DNA from: Clostridia bacterium
GTDB lineage: Bacteria > Bacillota > Clostridia > Oscillospirales > SIG627
Direction of reading: 5' to 3'
Length of the DNA: 44,267 nucleotides
NCBI GenBank assembly: GCA_017414535.1
Contig: JAFQMA010000002.1
Location: forward strand, 1-44,267
This document shows, piece after piece, positions 32,486 to 41,585 of this stretch. The position numbers and the translations under genes are program-made. Positions within the stretch are counted from its first letter, which is position 1. The number at the start of each line of letters is the position of its first letter. A model generated the notes under the pieces. That model did no database searches and was not told the DNA's origin. It was given only the letters and a program-made list of their open reading frames with translations.

Positions 32486-33022
32486 TTATTTGCCGGCCTT
32501 ACCGGATTTGCGGCGAATACGCTCGCCCACGTACTTGACACCCTTGCCCAGGTAGGGTTCGGGAGGACGCTTGCCTCTGACTTCGGAAGCGATCTGACCT
32601 ACCTTCTGCTTGTCGATACCGCAAACAGTAACGTGGTTGGCATCGGGTACCTCGAAGGTGATTCCGTCGCCCTCGGTCATAACAACGTCGTGGGAGTAGC
32701 CCAGGTTCATAACCAGCTGGTTGCCCTTCTTGGTTGCACGGTAGCCGCCTTCGCTGATCTCCAGCTCCTTCTTGTAGCCGTTGGTAACACCCTCTACCAT
32801 GTTGGCAATGAGAGTGCGGCTCAGGCCATGAAGGCTCTTAGCGGTCTTTTCGTCGTTGGGGCGAACTACGTTGATCTCAGTAGCTCCGATCTCCACCTTC
32901 ATCAGGGGGTGGATGTCTCTTACGAGAGTGCCCTTGGGTCCCTGTACGGTGATGGTGTTACCGTTCATGGTAACCTTAACACCTGCGGGAACGGCAATGG
33001 GTTTCAGTCCGATTCTTGACAT
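32486..33022 (-). CDS. rplF: 50S ribosomal protein L6
   Basis: A 178-residue protein near the L7/L12 stalk base and the sarcin-ricin loop. MSRIGLKPIAVPAGV and the ending EPYLGKGVKYVGERIRRKSG are canonical. Standard length. Confidence 0.98.
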   Translation of the reverse strand: MSRIGLKPIAVPAGVKVTMNGNTITVQGPKGTLVRDIHPLMKVEIGATEINVVRPNDEKTAKSLHGLSRTLIANMVEGVTNGYKKELEISEGGYRATKKGNQLVMNLGYSHDVVMTEGDGITFEVPDANHVTVCGIDKQKVGQIASEVRGKRPPEPYLGKGVKYVGERIRRKSGKAGK

Positions 33023-33037
33023 ATCTTTTCCCCTCCC

Positions 33038-33436
33038 TTACCAAATGAAAGCGAGCACTTCGCCGCCAACGTTTGCTTTTCTTGCAGCGCGATCGGTCAT
33101 GATGCCCTTGGAAGTGGAAACGATGGCAACGCCGAGACCGTGCATAACCTGAGGAATCTCTTCGCAGCTGGTGTAGATACGAAGACCGGGCTTGGAAACT
33201 CTGCGAATGCCCTGGATGATTCTCTGCTTGTTGGGACCGTACTTCAGGGTCACACGGATGATACCCTGGTTACCGTTGTCCACAACCTCGAATGCTTTGA
33301 TATAGCCCTCATCCAGCAGGATCTGAGCAATGGCTCTCTTCATGTTGGAGTTGGGGATATCTACTTTTTCATGCTTTGCAGCATTAGCGTTTCTGATACG
33401 CGTGAGCATATCAGCAATAACGTCAGAAATTTGCAT
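33038..33436 (-). CDS. rpsH: 30S ribosomal protein S8
   Basis: A 132-residue protein that binds helix 21 of 16S rRNA and, in Escherichia coli, represses the spc operon. [20 protein letters not shown] and [20 protein letters not shown] are canonical. Confidence 0.98.
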   Translation of the reverse strand: MQISDVIADMLTRIRNANAAKHEKVDIPNSNMKRAIAQILLDEGYIKAFEVVDNGNQGIIRVTLKYGPNKQRIIQGIRRVSKPGLRIYTSCEEIPQVMHGLGVAIVSTSKGIMTDRAARKANVGGEVLAFIW

Positions 33437-33466
33437 TATGATTTTCCTCCTGATTGCATTTAGTTT

Positions 33467-33483
33467 GCGGGGCTATGCCCTGC
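33467..33483 (-). other. Hairpin between rpsZ and rpsH
   Basis: On the minus strand GCAGGGC and GCCCCGC fold around ATA with one A-C mismatch. The rpsZ-rpsH gap is 70 nt, longer than most gaps in the cluster. It could be an mRNA processing or protein-binding site; no homology to a known S8 site was recognised. Confidence 0.45.
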
Positions 33484-33506
33484 ACTTGAATACATAATGT
33501 AGCTTC

Positions 33507-33692
33507 TTACCAGCTGGCCTTTCTTACACCGGGGATCTGACCCTTGTATGCCAGCTCGCGGAAGCAGATACGGCAGATGCCGAATTTACGAAGATAAGCA
33601 TGGGGACGGCCGCAGATCTTGCATCTGGTGTACTCTCTGGTGGAGAACTTCTGCTTCTTCTGCTGCTTTAAGATCATTGCTTTCTTTGCCAT
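33507..33692 (-). CDS. rpsZ: 30S ribosomal protein S14, zinc type (S14Z)
   Basis: A 61-residue S14 of the short, zinc-binding class: [20 protein letters not shown] holds the four cysteines. It binds the 30S head. The short type is standard for Clostridia. No frameshift or second copy is visible in the window. Confidence 0.97.
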   Translation of the reverse strand: MAKKAMILKQQKKQKFSTREYTRCKICGRPHAYLRKFGICRICFRELAYKGQIPGVRKASW

Positions 33693-33709
33693 GGTTTTTC
33701 CTCCTTACC

Positions 33710-34249
33710 TTATCTTGCAAACGGCGCACCCATGAGGGCGAGAAGCTTTCTTGCTTCCTCATCGGTGTTGGCGGTGGTTACGAAAACGATGTCCATACCG
33801 CGGATCTTATCGATCTTGTCGTATTCGATCTCGGGGAAAATGAGCTGCTCCTTGATACCCAGGGAGTAGTTTCCGCGACCGTCGAATGCGTCGGGGTTGA
33901 TACCCTTGAAGTCGCGAACTCTGGGAAGAGCCAGATGGAACAGACGATCGATGAACTCGTACATAATGTCGCCGCGTAGGGTGACCTTGGCACCGATCTT
34001 CTGACCCTGACGGATCTTGAAGTTTGCAACGGACTTCTTAGCGTAGGTGGGAACTGCCTTCTGGCCGGTGATGGCAGACAGGTCGTCGATGATGTTATCG
34101 ATCACCTTGGCATTTTCCTTGGCCTCGCCTGCGCCTACGTTCACCACGATCTTGTCGATCTTGGGGATCTGCATAACGCTCTTGTACTTGAATTCCTCCA
34201 TAAGAGCGGGAGCAACTTCATTGCGATATACTTCTTTCATCTTTACCAT
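33710..34249 (-). CDS. rplE: 50S ribosomal protein L5
   Basis: A 179-residue 5S rRNA-binding protein. [19 protein letters not shown] and [20 protein letters not shown] are canonical. The ATG at 34249 ([10 protein letters not shown]) follows AGAGGGAGGG; a 15-codon upstream extension overlaps rplX and is rejected. The resulting length equals that of most L5 proteins. Confidence 0.97.
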   Translation of the reverse strand: MVKMKEVYRNEVAPALMEEFKYKSVMQIPKIDKIVVNVGAGEAKENAKVIDNIIDDLSAITGQKAVPTYAKKSVANFKIRQGQKIGAKVTLRGDIMYEFIDRLFHLALPRVRDFKGINPDAFDGRGNYSLGIKEQLIFPEIEYDKIDKIRGMDIVFVTTANTDEEARKLLALMGAPFAR

Positions 34250-34266
34250 TTGAAATTCCCTCCCTC

Positions 34267-34608
34267 TTACAGTTCTTCGCCGCATTTTGCACAAACGCGG
34301 ATCTTCTTGTCATCTTCGATACGAATCTTGGTTCTGACACCCTTCTTGCACTTGGGGCAGTATACGCTGACCTTGCATGCGTTGATGGGAGCCTCGGCCT
34401 TCACGATGCCGCCGCTCTCACCCTGCTTTCTGGGTTTCACGTGCTTGGTCACCATGTTGATGCCTTCCACGATTACTTTGCCTTCCTTGGGGCTGACCTC
34501 AAGAACCTTACCGGTCTTGACTTCGCCGGGCTTCGCAAACTTGTTGGAATAGCTGCCTACGTTCAGAACGACCGTATCGCCTTTTTTAATGTGAAGCTTG
34601 TTATTCAT
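34267..34608 (-). CDS. rplX: 50S ribosomal protein L24 with C-terminal zinc ribbon
   Basis: A 113-residue protein that starts 50S assembly. The KOW motif is at [18 protein letters not shown], and [15 protein letters not shown] is typical. A C-terminal CPKC...CAKC pair makes a zinc ribbon. The ATG lacks a Shine-Dalgarno site at normal distance: the nearest AAGGAGG is 24 nt away and inside a small reading frame that stops 4 nt before this ATG, so re-initiation is possible. Confidence 0.96.
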   Translation of the reverse strand: MNNKLHIKKGDTVVLNVGSYSNKFAKPGEVKTGKVLEVSPKEGKVIVEGINMVTKHVKPRKQGESGGIVKAEAPINACKVSVYCPKCKKGVRTKIRIEDDKKIRVCAKCGEEL

Positions 34609-34612
34609 TTCA

Positions 34613-34657
34613 TTAGGCGTGCTGCGTACAATCCTCCTTGCGAGAATTGCTCAACAC
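34613..34657 (-). other. Possible 14-codon leader frame before rplX
   Basis: GTG at 34657 begins a frame of 14 codons (VLSNSRKEDCTQHA) ending TAA at 34615-34613. AAGGAG (34667-34662) stands 4 nt before the GTG. The stop lies 4 nt before the rplX ATG. The rplN-rplX gap of 71 nt is unusually long for this cluster. Translation is not proven. Confidence 0.35.
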
Positions 34658-34679
34658 TCGTCTCCTTCCGTTAAGTTAC

Positions 34680-35048
34680 TTAGAGTACTTCGGGAGCAAG
34701 GGAGAGAATCTTCAGATAGTCCTTATCGCGAAGCTCTCTTGCAACCGGTCCGAAAATACGGGTTCCCCTGGGGTTCTTATCTTCTTTAATGATAACCGCT
34801 GCGTTCTCGTCGAATCTTACGTAGGATCCGTCGGGTCTGCGGGTGGGCTGTACGGTTCTGACAACGACTGCTTTCACAACGTCACCCTTTTTAACCATAC
34901 CGCCGGGAGCTGCTTTCTTAACTGCACAAACGACAACGTCGCCGATGCCGGCATATCTTCTGCCGGTGCCGCCGAGGACGCGGATGCACATCAGTTCCTT
35001 AGCACCAGTGTTATCAGCGACTTTCATCATGCTTTGCTGCTGAATCAC
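34680..35048 (-). CDS. rplN: 50S ribosomal protein L14
   Basis: A 122-residue protein at the 50S interface. The start is GTG ([19 protein letters not shown]), supported by GAGGAGGTAA nine bases upstream and by the universal MIQ start of L14. [15 protein letters not shown] and the C-terminal [20 protein letters not shown] are typical. Standard length. Confidence 0.97.
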   Translation of the reverse strand: MIQQQSMMKVADNTGAKELMCIRVLGGTGRRYAGIGDVVVCAVKKAAPGGMVKKGDVVKAVVVRTVQPTRRPDGSYVRFDENAAVIIKEDKNPRGTRIFGPVARELRDKDYLKILSLAPEVL

Positions 35049-35068
35049 TTTTCGTTACCTCCTCAGGT

Positions 35069-35323
35069 TTATTTCGCCTTCTCGATGATTCTCACAAGGC
35101 GCCATCTTTTATTCTTGGAAAGGGGTCTGGTCTCCATGATCTCAACCTTATCGCCTACGCCACACTCGTTGTTCTCATCATGAGCCATGTACTTTTTGGT
35201 GTTCTTGATGATCTTGCTGTACAGAGGATGCTTTACGTTATCCTCGGCAGCCACAACGATGGTCTTATCGCAAGCGGTGGAAATGACCTTTCCAACACGA
35301 GTCTTTCTCAGATTTCTATCCAT
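35069..35323 (-). CDS. rpsQ: 30S ribosomal protein S17
   Basis: An 84-residue OB-fold protein binding the 16S rRNA 5' domain. [20 protein letters not shown] and [20 protein letters not shown] are canonical. 18 nt after rpmC. Confidence 0.97.
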   Translation of the reverse strand: MDRNLRKTRVGKVISTACDKTIVVAAEDNVKHPLYSKIIKNTKKYMAHDENNECGVGDKVEIMETRPLSKNKRWRLVRIIEKAK

Positions 35324-35341
35324 GATCTATTTCTCCTTTTC

Positions 35342-35554
35342 TTACTGAGCGGAGTCTTTATCGGCCTGGATCTCTTTCTCGCGGATCACGGTCATCAGGC
35401 GGGCAATGGTCTTGCGAGCCTCCACGATCTTCTGAGGATTCTCAAGCTGATTGATGGCGTGCTGGAAGCGGAGATTGAAAAGCTCTTCCTTCTTTGCTAC
35501 AAGCTCTGCATTCAGCTCGTCCATAGTCTTTTCTCTGATTTCGTTAAGTTTCAC
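35342..35554 (-). CDS. rpmC: 50S ribosomal protein L29
   Basis: A 70-residue coiled-coil protein at the tunnel exit, part of the docking site for SRP and trigger factor. [20 protein letters not shown] and [19 protein letters not shown] are canonical. It overlaps the rplP stop by 4 nt. Confidence 0.97.
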   Translation of the reverse strand: MKLNEIREKTMDELNAELVAKKEELFNLRFQHAINQLENPQKIVEARKTIARLMTVIREKEIQADKDSAQ

Positions 35555-35976
35555 AGTGTATCCTCCTTAACTTCCTTGGTTACGAATTTACACTTGATCG
35601 GCAGCTTGTGGGAGGCTAGACGCATAGCTTCCTTTGCCTGCTCCTCGGTGATACCGTCCATTTCGAACATCACTCTGCCGGGCTTCACAACCGCAACCCA
35701 GTACTCGGGAGAACCCTTACCGGAACCCATTCGGGTCTCAGCGGGCTTCTCGGTGATGGGCTTGTCGGGGAAGATCTTGATCCAAACCTGACCGCCACGC
35801 TTGATGTAACGGGTCATGGCGATACGGGCAGCCTCGATCTGGTTGCTGGTGACCCATGCGGGCTCCATAGCCATCAGGCCGTAGGTGCCGTGAGATACCT
35901 TGTTGCCGCGGTATGCCTTACCGGTCAGTCTGCCACGGTGAACACGGCGGTATTTTACTCTCTTAGGCATTAACAT
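35551..35976 (-). CDS. rplP: 50S ribosomal protein L16
   Basis: A 141-residue protein at the 50S A-site tRNA elbow. [20 protein letters not shown], then [23 protein letters not shown] sequence (as [19 protein letters not shown]), is typical. The ATG at 35976 has AAGGAGG eight bases upstream, so this is preferred to the ATG two codons later. The start lies 14 nt inside the end of rpsC. Confidence 0.95.
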   Translation of the reverse strand: MLMPKRVKYRRVHRGRLTGKAYRGNKVSHGTYGLMAMEPAWVTSNQIEAARIAMTRYIKRGGQVWIKIFPDKPITEKPAETRMGSGKGSPEYWVAVVKPGRVMFEMDGITEEQAKEAMRLASHKLPIKCKFVTKEVKEDTL

Positions 35977-36727
35977 TTCTGCGTCCTCCTTCTCTGTTGT
36001 TGAAGCGAGGTCCGCCTCTGCGGTCGCCGGGCTTTCTGTCACCGCGGGGACGGCGGTCGTTGCGGAAGTCCTGTCTTCTGGGGTTGGTGCGGTTTACGGT
36101 CTGCAGCACTTCGCCTCTGTAGATCCAGATCTTCACGCCGACCTTACCGTAGGTGGTGTTGGCTTCGGCAAAGCCGTAGTCAATGTCAGCACGGATGGTC
36201 TGCAGCGGGATGGTACCCTCGTGATAGTGCTCGGTACGGGCGATTTCTGCACCGCCGATACGGCCGGAGCCGCATACCTTGATACCGCGAGCGCCAAGAC
36301 GCATGGTTCTGCCGATGGCGAGCTTCACTGCACGGCGGAAGGAGATTCTTCTCTCCAGCTGGCCGGCAATGTTCTCTGCAACCAGCTGAGCGTTCAGGTC
36401 GGGGAGCTTGACCTCCGCAACGTTCACTGCACAGCTCTTGCCGAGCATCTTCTCAAGCTCTGCACGGAGCTTCTCGATCTCTGCACCGCCACGGCCGATG
36501 ATGATACCGGGCTTTGCGCAGTGGATGGTAACCTTAACCTTGGTAGCGGTTCTTTCGATTTCGATCTTGGGAACGCCTGCAGCCTGCAGCTTTTCCTTCA
36601 GATACTTTCTAAGCTTGTAGTCGGAAACAAGAGTGTCACCGAAATCTTCATCCTTAGCAAACCATCTGGAATCCCAATCCTTGATGACACCGACACGAAG
36701 GCCGTGAGGATTTACTTTCTGTCCCAT
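35963..36727 (-). CDS. rpsC: 30S ribosomal protein S3 with Arg-rich tail
   Basis: A 254-residue protein at the mRNA entry channel with helicase activity. [20 protein letters not shown] begins it, the KH domain has [13 protein letters not shown], and [12 protein letters not shown] ends the core. The last ~35 residues are rich in Arg, Gly, Asp and Asn ([15 protein letters not shown]), longer than in Escherichia coli. The final codons overlap the rplP start. Confidence 0.97.
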   Translation of the reverse strand: MGQKVNPHGLRVGVIKDWDSRWFAKDEDFGDTLVSDYKLRKYLKEKLQAAGVPKIEIERTATKVKVTIHCAKPGIIIGRGGAEIEKLRAELEKMLGKSCAVNVAEVKLPDLNAQLVAENIAGQLERRISFRRAVKLAIGRTMRLGARGIKVCGSGRIGGAEIARTEHYHEGTIPLQTIRADIDYGFAEANTTYGKVGVKIWIYRGEVLQTVNRTNPRRQDFRNDRRPRGDRKPGDRRGGPRFNNREGGRRNVNA

Positions 36728-36730
36728 CTC

Positions 36731-37090
36731 TTAATTTCCTCCTTTCTCTTCTACTGCGATGGTGATGTGGGAAGCTCTCTTCAGAATGCGGAATGCTCTT
36801 CCCTGTGCTCTGGGCATAATGCGCTTGAGCGTGGTACCGGGGGTTGCATAGCACTCGGCTACGAACAGCTTTTCCTTGTCCATCTGGAAATTATTTTCAG
36901 CGTTTGCAATTGCTTCATTGAGAATTTTCAAAATAGGCTCTGCAGCACTCTTGGTGGTGTTCTTCAGAATTCCCTTTGCCAGCTCAGCATCCTTGCCGCG
37001 GATGAGGTCAAGAACGATCTGAACTTTTCTCGGAGAAATCCGAACTTCTTTTCTGTGTGCTACGGCTCTTTTCTTTGCCGTCTCGTTCAT
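36731..37090 (-). CDS. rplV: 50S ribosomal protein L22
   Basis: A 119-residue protein whose loop lines the exit tunnel. VRISPRKVQIVLDLIRGKDA and RIMPRAQGRAFRILKRASHI are canonical. It starts 21 nt after rpsS and ends 3 nt before rpsC. Confidence 0.97.
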   Translation of the reverse strand: MNETAKKRAVAHRKEVRISPRKVQIVLDLIRGKDAELAKGILKNTTKSAAEPILKILNEAIANAENNFQMDKEKLFVAECYATPGTTLKRIMPRAQGRAFRILKRASHITIAVEEKGGN

Positions 37091-37111
37091 TGTCAGTTTC
37101 CTCCTTTAGAA

Positions 37112-37387
37112 TTAGCTGTTAGCTACCTTGGAGCCGGAGTGGCCCTTAAAGGTGCGGGTCAGAGCGAACTCACCCAGCTTGTGGCCGACCATGTCCTCGG
37201 TAACGTATACGGGAACGTGCTTTCTGCCATCGTAAACAGCAATGGTATGACCGATAAATTCGGGGAAGATGGTGGAAGAACGGGACCAGGTCTTGATGAC
37301 CTTCTTCTCATTCTTGTTGTTCATCTCAACGATTGCTGCAAAAAGTTTCTCTTGGACGAAAGGTCCTTTTTTGATGCTTCTAGACAT
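37112..37387 (-). CDS. rpsS: 30S ribosomal protein S19
   Basis: A 91-residue protein of the 30S head, partner of S13. [20 protein letters not shown] and [20 protein letters not shown] are canonical. Standard length. Confidence 0.98.
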   Translation of the reverse strand: MSRSIKKGPFVQEKLFAAIVEMNNKNEKKVIKTWSRSSTIFPEFIGHTIAVYDGRKHVPVYVTEDMVGHKLGEFALTRTFKGHSGSKVANS

Positions 37388-37405
37388 TACTTTTTATCTC
37401 CTTTC

Positions 37406-38236
37406 TCAGCGATCGTTCTTGCGCTTCACAATAAACTTATTGGTACGCGCCTTCTTGTTTCTGGTCTTGTAACCCATGGTAGGCTTGCCCCAGGGAGTAA
37501 CGGGAGTGGGACGACCGATGGGAGAACGACCCTCACCACCGCCGTGGGGGTGATCGCAGGGGTTCATAACGGAACCGCGAACGGTGGGACGAATGCCCAT
37601 ATGACGGGTCTTACCGGCCTTACCGATCTTCACGTTCTCATGCTCGATGTTGCCAACCTGACCGATGGTTGCCTTGCAGTCCAGACGGACGTAACGAACC
37701 TCGGAGGAAGGAAGTCTTACCTGAGCCATGCCGTTTTCCTTAGCCATCAGCTGAGCCATAGCGCCTGCGCTTCTTACCATCTGAGCGCCGCGGCCGGGAT
37801 AGAGCTCAATATTGTGAATGAGCGTACCCACGGGGATGTTGGCGATGGGAAGTGCGTTACCGGGCTTAATATCGGACTCTGCGCCGGCGGTGATCACGTC
37901 ACCGACCTTCAGGTCAACGGGAGCTACGATGTAGCTCTTCTTGCCGTCCTCATACTGGATGAGGGCGATGTTAGCGGTTCTGTTGGGATCGTACTCCAGA
38001 GCGATAACGGTAGCGGGTGCTTCGTTCTGACGCTTGAAGTCGATGATTCTGTATTTTCTTCTGTTTCCGCCGCCGTGGTGACGAACGGTGATGCGGCCGA
38101 GGTTGTTACGGCCGGCGTGCTTCTTCAGGGGCTCCAGCAGGCTCTTCTCGGGAGCCTTCTTGGTGAGCTCGGCAAAGCTCTGCACGCTCATGTTTCTTCT
38201 GCCGGGTGTAGTCGGCTTGTAGATCTTTACAGGCAT
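37406..38236 (-). CDS. rplB: 50S ribosomal protein L2
   Basis: A 276-residue core protein close to the peptidyl transferase centre. [19 protein letters not shown], the loop [18 protein letters not shown] with the key His, and the basic tail are all present. Standard length. Confidence 0.98.
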   Translation of the reverse strand: MPVKIYKPTTPGRRNMSVQSFAELTKKAPEKSLLEPLKKHAGRNNLGRITVRHHGGGNRRKYRIIDFKRQNEAPATVIALEYDPNRTANIALIQYEDGKKSYIVAPVDLKVGDVITAGAESDIKPGNALPIANIPVGTLIHNIELYPGRGAQMVRSAGAMAQLMAKENGMAQVRLPSSEVRYVRLDCKATIGQVGNIEHENVKIGKAGKTRHMGIRPTVRGSVMNPCDHPHGGGEGRSPIGRPTPVTPWGKPTMGYKTRNKKARTNKFIVKRKNDR

Positions 38237-38249
38237 TTACCGTACCTCC

Positions 38250-38546
38250 TTACATCATACCATCGAAGAACTCGATGGTCTTGGAGTCCTCGGTCAGGGT
38301 AACGATGGCCTTCTTCCACTCACTGGTTCTGCCCAGGTGGACGCCCATTCTCTTGGCCTTGGACTTCATGGAAACCGTATTAACGGCCTTTACTTCTACT
38401 TTGAACAGCTCTTCTACTGCGCGGGCGATCTCGATCTTGGTGGCATCGCCTGCTACACGGAAGGTGTACTTCTTCTGGTTAGCGGTAGCAGTCATGGAAG
38501 CCTCGGTGATCACCGGCTTTAAGATGATATCGTATGCAGTTTTCAT
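38250..38546 (-). CDS. rplW: 50S ribosomal protein L23
   Basis: A 98-residue protein at the tunnel exit that docks trigger factor and [18 protein letters not shown] and [20 protein letters not shown] are canonical. It overlaps the rplD stop by 4 nt. Confidence 0.97.
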   Translation of the reverse strand: MKTAYDIILKPVITEASMTATANQKKYTFRVAGDATKIEIARAVEELFKVEVKAVNTVSMKSKAKRMGVHLGRTSEWKKAIVTLTEDSKTIEFFDGMM

Positions 38547-39169
38547 GCCTTGTATACCTCCTCCATTACTTCAACAGCCTTCTTGGAGATAACCAGCTGT
38601 CTGTGGTTCAGGATCTCGTAAACGTTGAGGTTGCTGGCCTGGCAGGTGGTAGCGCCGGGGATGTTGGCAAAGCTCTTAATGAGGACCTTGTCGATCTCGG
38701 GCAGAATCACCAGGGGCTTTCTCTCGGCGTTCAGAGCACGAAGCATCTCCACCATGGGGCGGGTCTTGTATTCGGTAGCCTGGAGGCCGTCAACAACGAG
38801 GATCTCATTGTTCTGGAGCTTTGCGGAGAGTGCGCTCTTCAGAGCGATTCTCTTCACCTTCTTGTTTACGGTAACGTGGAAGGTGCGGGGCTTGGGACCG
38901 AGGGCGATACCGCCGTGAGTCCACTGAGGAGCACGGGTGGAACCCTGACGTGCTCTGCCGGTACCCTTCTGCTTCCAGGGCTTCTTACCGCCGCCGGAAA
39001 CTTCGCTGCGAGTCTTGGTAGACTGAGTACCCTGTCTCTGGTTGATCAGATATGCGCGGACAACGCTGTGCAATACGCTCTTGTTCACTTCTGCGCCGAA
39101 GAGCTCCTCGGAAAGGGCGATTTCACCGGTTACCTGTCCTGCCATATCATAAACTTTTACGTTAGGCAT
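38543..39169 (-). CDS. rplD: 50S ribosomal protein L4
   Basis: A 208-residue protein whose loop reaches the exit tunnel; in Escherichia coli it also represses the S10 operon through the leader. [20 protein letters not shown] is the tunnel loop. Standard length. A structured S10 leader is present upstream of rpsJ, but L4 control is only a possibility. Confidence 0.97.
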   Translation of the reverse strand: MPNVKVYDMAGQVTGEIALSEELFGAEVNKSVLHSVVRAYLINQRQGTQSTKTRSEVSGGGKKPWKQKGTGRARQGSTRAPQWTHGGIALGPKPRTFHVTVNKKVKRIALKSALSAKLQNNEILVVDGLQATEYKTRPMVEMLRALNAERKPLVILPEIDKVLIKSFANIPGATTCQASNLNVYEILNHRQLVISKKAVEVMEEVYKA

Positions 39170-39192
39170 CTTTATTTCTCCCTTCTCTTGGA

Positions 39193-39822
39193 TTAAGCTT
39201 TTACGCTGTCACGGATGAAGACGATTCCGTTCTTAGCACCGGGGATGGCACCGCGAACTGCGAGAATGTTCTTCTCCGCATCGATTTTAGCGATCTTGAG
39301 GTTGAGAACGGTGACCTGCTCGTTACCGTACTGGCCTGCCATCTTCTTATTCTTGAAGATTCTGGCGGGGTCGATAACACCCATAGAGCCGGACTGACGG
39401 TGTACGGGGCCGGTACCGTGGGTCATGCGAAGGCGATGCAGGTTCCATCTCTTGATGGCGCCGGTATAGCCGCGACCCTTGGTGATGCCGGTGACGTCAA
39501 CACACTCGCCTTCCTCGAATACAGAAGCGCTGATGGTGTCGCCAACGTTCATCTCTTCGGCGTTGTCAAGTCTGAATTCCTTCAGATACTTCTTAAATAC
39601 GACGCCGCTCTTCTTGAAGTGACCCTTGAGGGGGTTGGTAAGCTTTCTTTCCTTAATGTCGGAAAAACCGAGCTGGATTGCGCTGTAACCGTCCTTGTCC
39701 ATGGTTTTCTTCTGAACTACTGCACAGGGACCGGCCTCGATGAGAGTAACAGGAATCACAGCACCGTTCTCAGTAAAGAGCTGGGTCATTCCGATTTTCT
39801 TGCCGATAATTGCTTTCTTCAT
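39193..39822 (-). CDS. rplC: 50S ribosomal protein L3
   Basis: A 209-residue protein that starts 50S assembly. AIIGKKIGMTQLFTENGAVI and GTGPVHRQSGSMGVIDPARI, with the Gln methylated in some bacteria, are canonical. Standard length. Confidence 0.98.
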   Translation of the reverse strand: MKKAIIGKKIGMTQLFTENGAVIPVTLIEAGPCAVVQKKTMDKDGYSAIQLGFSDIKERKLTNPLKGHFKKSGVVFKKYLKEFRLDNAEEMNVGDTISASVFEEGECVDVTGITKGRGYTGAIKRWNLHRLRMTHGTGPVHRQSGSMGVIDPARIFKNKKMAGQYGNEQVTVLNLKIAKIDAEKNILAVRGAIPGAKNGIVFIRDSVKA

Positions 39823-39887
39823 TTTTTCCTCCTAAAAACATGTTATTGGTTGGGGTTTTCCCAACATGACTCGTTTTCCGGTGCGGT

Positions 39888-40202
39888 TTACTCGAAACGG
39901 TATTCCAGTTCCACGCCGGCGGGGAGCTCGATCGACATCAGTGCGTCAACGGTAGCCTTGCTGGGGTTGAGCACGTCGATGAGTCTCTTGTGGGTGCGAA
40001 GTTCGAACTGCTCGCGGGAATCCTTGTACTTGTGTACGGCACGCAAGATGGTCACGATTTCCTTTTCAGTGGGCAGCGGGATGGGGCCCGATACCTTGGA
40101 ACCTTGACGCTTTGCCGTCTCAACAATCTTTTCCGCGCTCTGGTCAATGATCGTGTGATCATACGCCTTGAGTCTGATGCGAATCTTCTCGTTCTTTGCC
40201 AT
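39888..40202 (-). CDS. rpsJ: 30S ribosomal protein S10
   Basis: A 104-residue protein of the 30S head and a NusB partner in antitermination. [20 protein letters not shown] and [20 protein letters not shown] are canonical. It is the first gene of the S10 cluster, with AAGGAGG before the ATG and a 254-nt structured leader. Confidence 0.98.
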   Translation of the reverse strand: MAKNEKIRIRLKAYDHTIIDQSAEKIVETAKRQGSKVSGPIPLPTEKEIVTILRAVHKYKDSREQFELRTHKRLIDVLNPSKATVDALMSIELPAGVELEYRFE

Positions 40203-40456
40203 TTTTTTGCCTCCTTAAAAAATTTACCGTCCCTTTATATATAAAGGAAAGTATTATTCGCTTGATGGGAAGCGCGAGCTTTATACGCTCTCGGGTGTTT
40301 CTTTTTAGTCCCAGTAAATGACTCCGCCTCAGGCGGATACCTCAGGCGGAGAAAGCAGCACAAGCTCGCTTTCGCCCGATTTTCGGACATACTCCGCGGA
40401 AAAACCTGCGTTTTAGCGCAGCAACCTCCCGCTTCATCGCACACCAAGCGAAATCA
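40203..40456 (-). promoter_or_regulatory. Structured leader of the S10 cluster
   Basis: About 250 nt between promoter and rpsJ with no gene on either strand. On the transcript, in order, are a CTGCG-CTAAAA-CGCAG hairpin (40421-40406), a GAAAGC...GCTTTC hairpin near 40371-40349, a region with two direct repeats of CCGCCTGAGG (40351-40322) that can form either of two exclusive stems, and a GAGC...GCTC hairpin near 40290-40276. CTTTATATATAAAG lies near the ribosome site. This is a candidate ribosomal-protein leader; the ligand is unknown. Confidence 0.6.
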
Positions 40457-40485
40457 ATTATACCTAAATATAATAGCAGGCGCAA
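40457..40485 (-). promoter_or_regulatory. S10-spc-alpha cluster promoter
   Basis: Minus-strand TTGCGC (40485-40480) and a perfect TATAAT (40462-40457) are separated by 17 nt. No other strong promoter was seen inside the cluster, so this may drive about 16 kb. Confidence 0.82.
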
Positions 40486-40614
40486 GTGGTATTACCAAAA
40501 TTCAAAAAATATTTACATTTTTTCCACAGTCTGTCAATGGAATTTTGGGCATTTCGAGGGATTTTTTTCAAAGCTTTGCACATACTGAGGATAAAAACAC
40601 CCCGGGAGGACCAA

Positions 40615-41049
40615 ATGAAACGATCTCTTTATTCCTATTCGGCCCTGTTTTTGGCAGGAGGAGTGCTCTATCCCCTTCTGGAGCTGCTTTGGCGCGGATA
40701 CAGCCACCCCTCCATGATTCTTCTCGGCGGCATCGGGCTTGGCACGATCCGCTGGGTGGACCGAAGGATGGGGCGATGCGGATATTTATGGAAGGCACTG
40801 CTTTCCGCCGTCATCATCACAGAGCTGGAGCTTCTTTTCGGGCTGATCCTGAACGTTAAGCTGGGGCTTTCCGTTTGGGATTACTCTTCTCTGCCCTTGG
40901 ATCTGGCAGGACAGATCTGCCCTCTTTATTCCTTCTTTTGGTTTTTACTCTCTCTTACGGCGATCTTTCTCTTTCGAACTCGCACGGTTCGCCGCTTCAT
41001 TTTTTTACAAAAGCCAAAAGCACTGCAAAAACAAAAAGGACAGGCCTGA
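40615..41049 (+). CDS. Putative ABC transporter permease (ABC_trans_CmpB, PF06541-like)
   Basis: A 144-residue membrane protein with four predicted helices. VWDYSSLPLDLAGQICPLYS is the clear signature of the PF06541 family, annotated as putative ABC transporter permease although its role is unproven. The ATG at 40615 follows GGGAGGACCAA; the open frame further upstream is rejected. It is the only plus-strand gene between the S10 cluster and the window end. Its stop codon lies in the loop of a terminator. Confidence 0.82.
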   Translation: MKRSLYSYSALFLAGGVLYPLLELLWRGYSHPSMILLGGIGLGTIRWVDRRMGRCGYLWKALLSAVIITELELLFGLILNVKLGLSVWDYSSLPLDLAGQICPLYSFFWFLLSLTAIFLFRTRTVRRFIFLQKPKALQKQKGQA

Positions 41050-41062
41050 GCCTGTCTTTTTT
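41033..41062. terminator. Bidirectional terminator between permease gene and khpA
   Basis: GACAGGC pairs with GCCTGTC around CTGA at 41039-41056, flanked by A5 and T6. The TGA in the loop is the stop codon of the permease gene. Confidence 0.9.
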
Positions 41063-41067
41063 GTTTG

Positions 41068-41295
41068 TCAGATGATGTCCACCATGACTTTTTTATTCTC
41101 TTTCGTCGCGCAAGCCTTCATAACGGAACGGATCGCCTTGGCGATTCTTCCCTGCTTGCCGATCACCTTGCCCATATCCTCGGGCGCAACGCTGAGCTCA
41201 AGATGAAGCATGCTTCCGTCTTGACGCTCTACCACAACGACCTCGTCGGGCTTCGATACGAGCGCCTTTGCGATATCGATCAGTACTTGTTTCAT
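41068..41295 (-). CDS. khpA: RNA-binding protein KhpA (KH domain)
   Basis: A 75-residue single KH-domain protein. PEDMGKVIGKQGRIAKAIR contains the GxxG loop that grips RNA. KhpA with KhpB binds many RNAs in Gram-positive bacteria and affects cell division. It follows rpsP by 14 nt. In most Firmicutes rimM, trmD and rplS come next, but here the operon ends at a terminator. Confidence 0.95.
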   Translation of the reverse strand: MKQVLIDIAKALVSKPDEVVVVERQDGSMLHLELSVAPEDMGKVIGKQGRIAKAIRSVMKACATKENKKVMVDII

Positions 41296-41309
41296 CTTAC
41301 ACTCCTTGA

Positions 41310-41555
41310 TTACTCAATAGCGCCGCTCTTCTTCAAGATGCTCTTTGCGGTATCGGTGGGCTGAGCGCCGTTTGCGATCCACTTCTTAGCAGCCTCTACG
41401 TCAATGTTGATTGCAGGGGGATCCATGAGGGGATTGTAGGTACCGATCTCTTCGATGAATCTGCCGTCACGGGGATAGCGGGAATCTGCAACTACGACGC
41501 GGTAGAAAGGAGCCTTCTTAGCACCCATTCTTCTGAGTCTGATCTTAACTGCCAT
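41310..41555 (-). CDS. rpsP: 30S ribosomal protein S16
   Basis: An 81-residue protein needed for 30S assembly. [20 protein letters not shown] and [16 protein letters not shown] are canonical. It lies between ffh and khpA, as in Bacillus. Confidence 0.98.
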   Translation of the reverse strand: MAVKIRLRRMGAKKAPFYRVVVADSRYPRDGRFIEEIGTYNPLMDPPAINIDVEAAKKWIANGAQPTDTAKSILKKSGAIE

Positions 41556-41585
41556 GTTTTCACCTCCTTTAAATCATTGAATCCC

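Noticed and set aside
34250..34294. Upstream extension of rplE
   Set aside because: The extra residues are the antisense of nothing conserved, overlap the end of rplX and lack a ribosome site; the ATG at 34249 gives the standard L5 length.
36221..38302. Long plus-strand frames opposite ribosomal protein genes
   Set aside because: They cross several conserved minus-strand genes, have no promoter or ribosome site, and their composition is that of reverse-read ribosomal genes.
40232..40250. CTTTATATATAAAG palindrome as a -10 for rpsJ
   Set aside because: It is too close to the ribosome site, has no matching -35, and a good promoter exists at 40457-40485.
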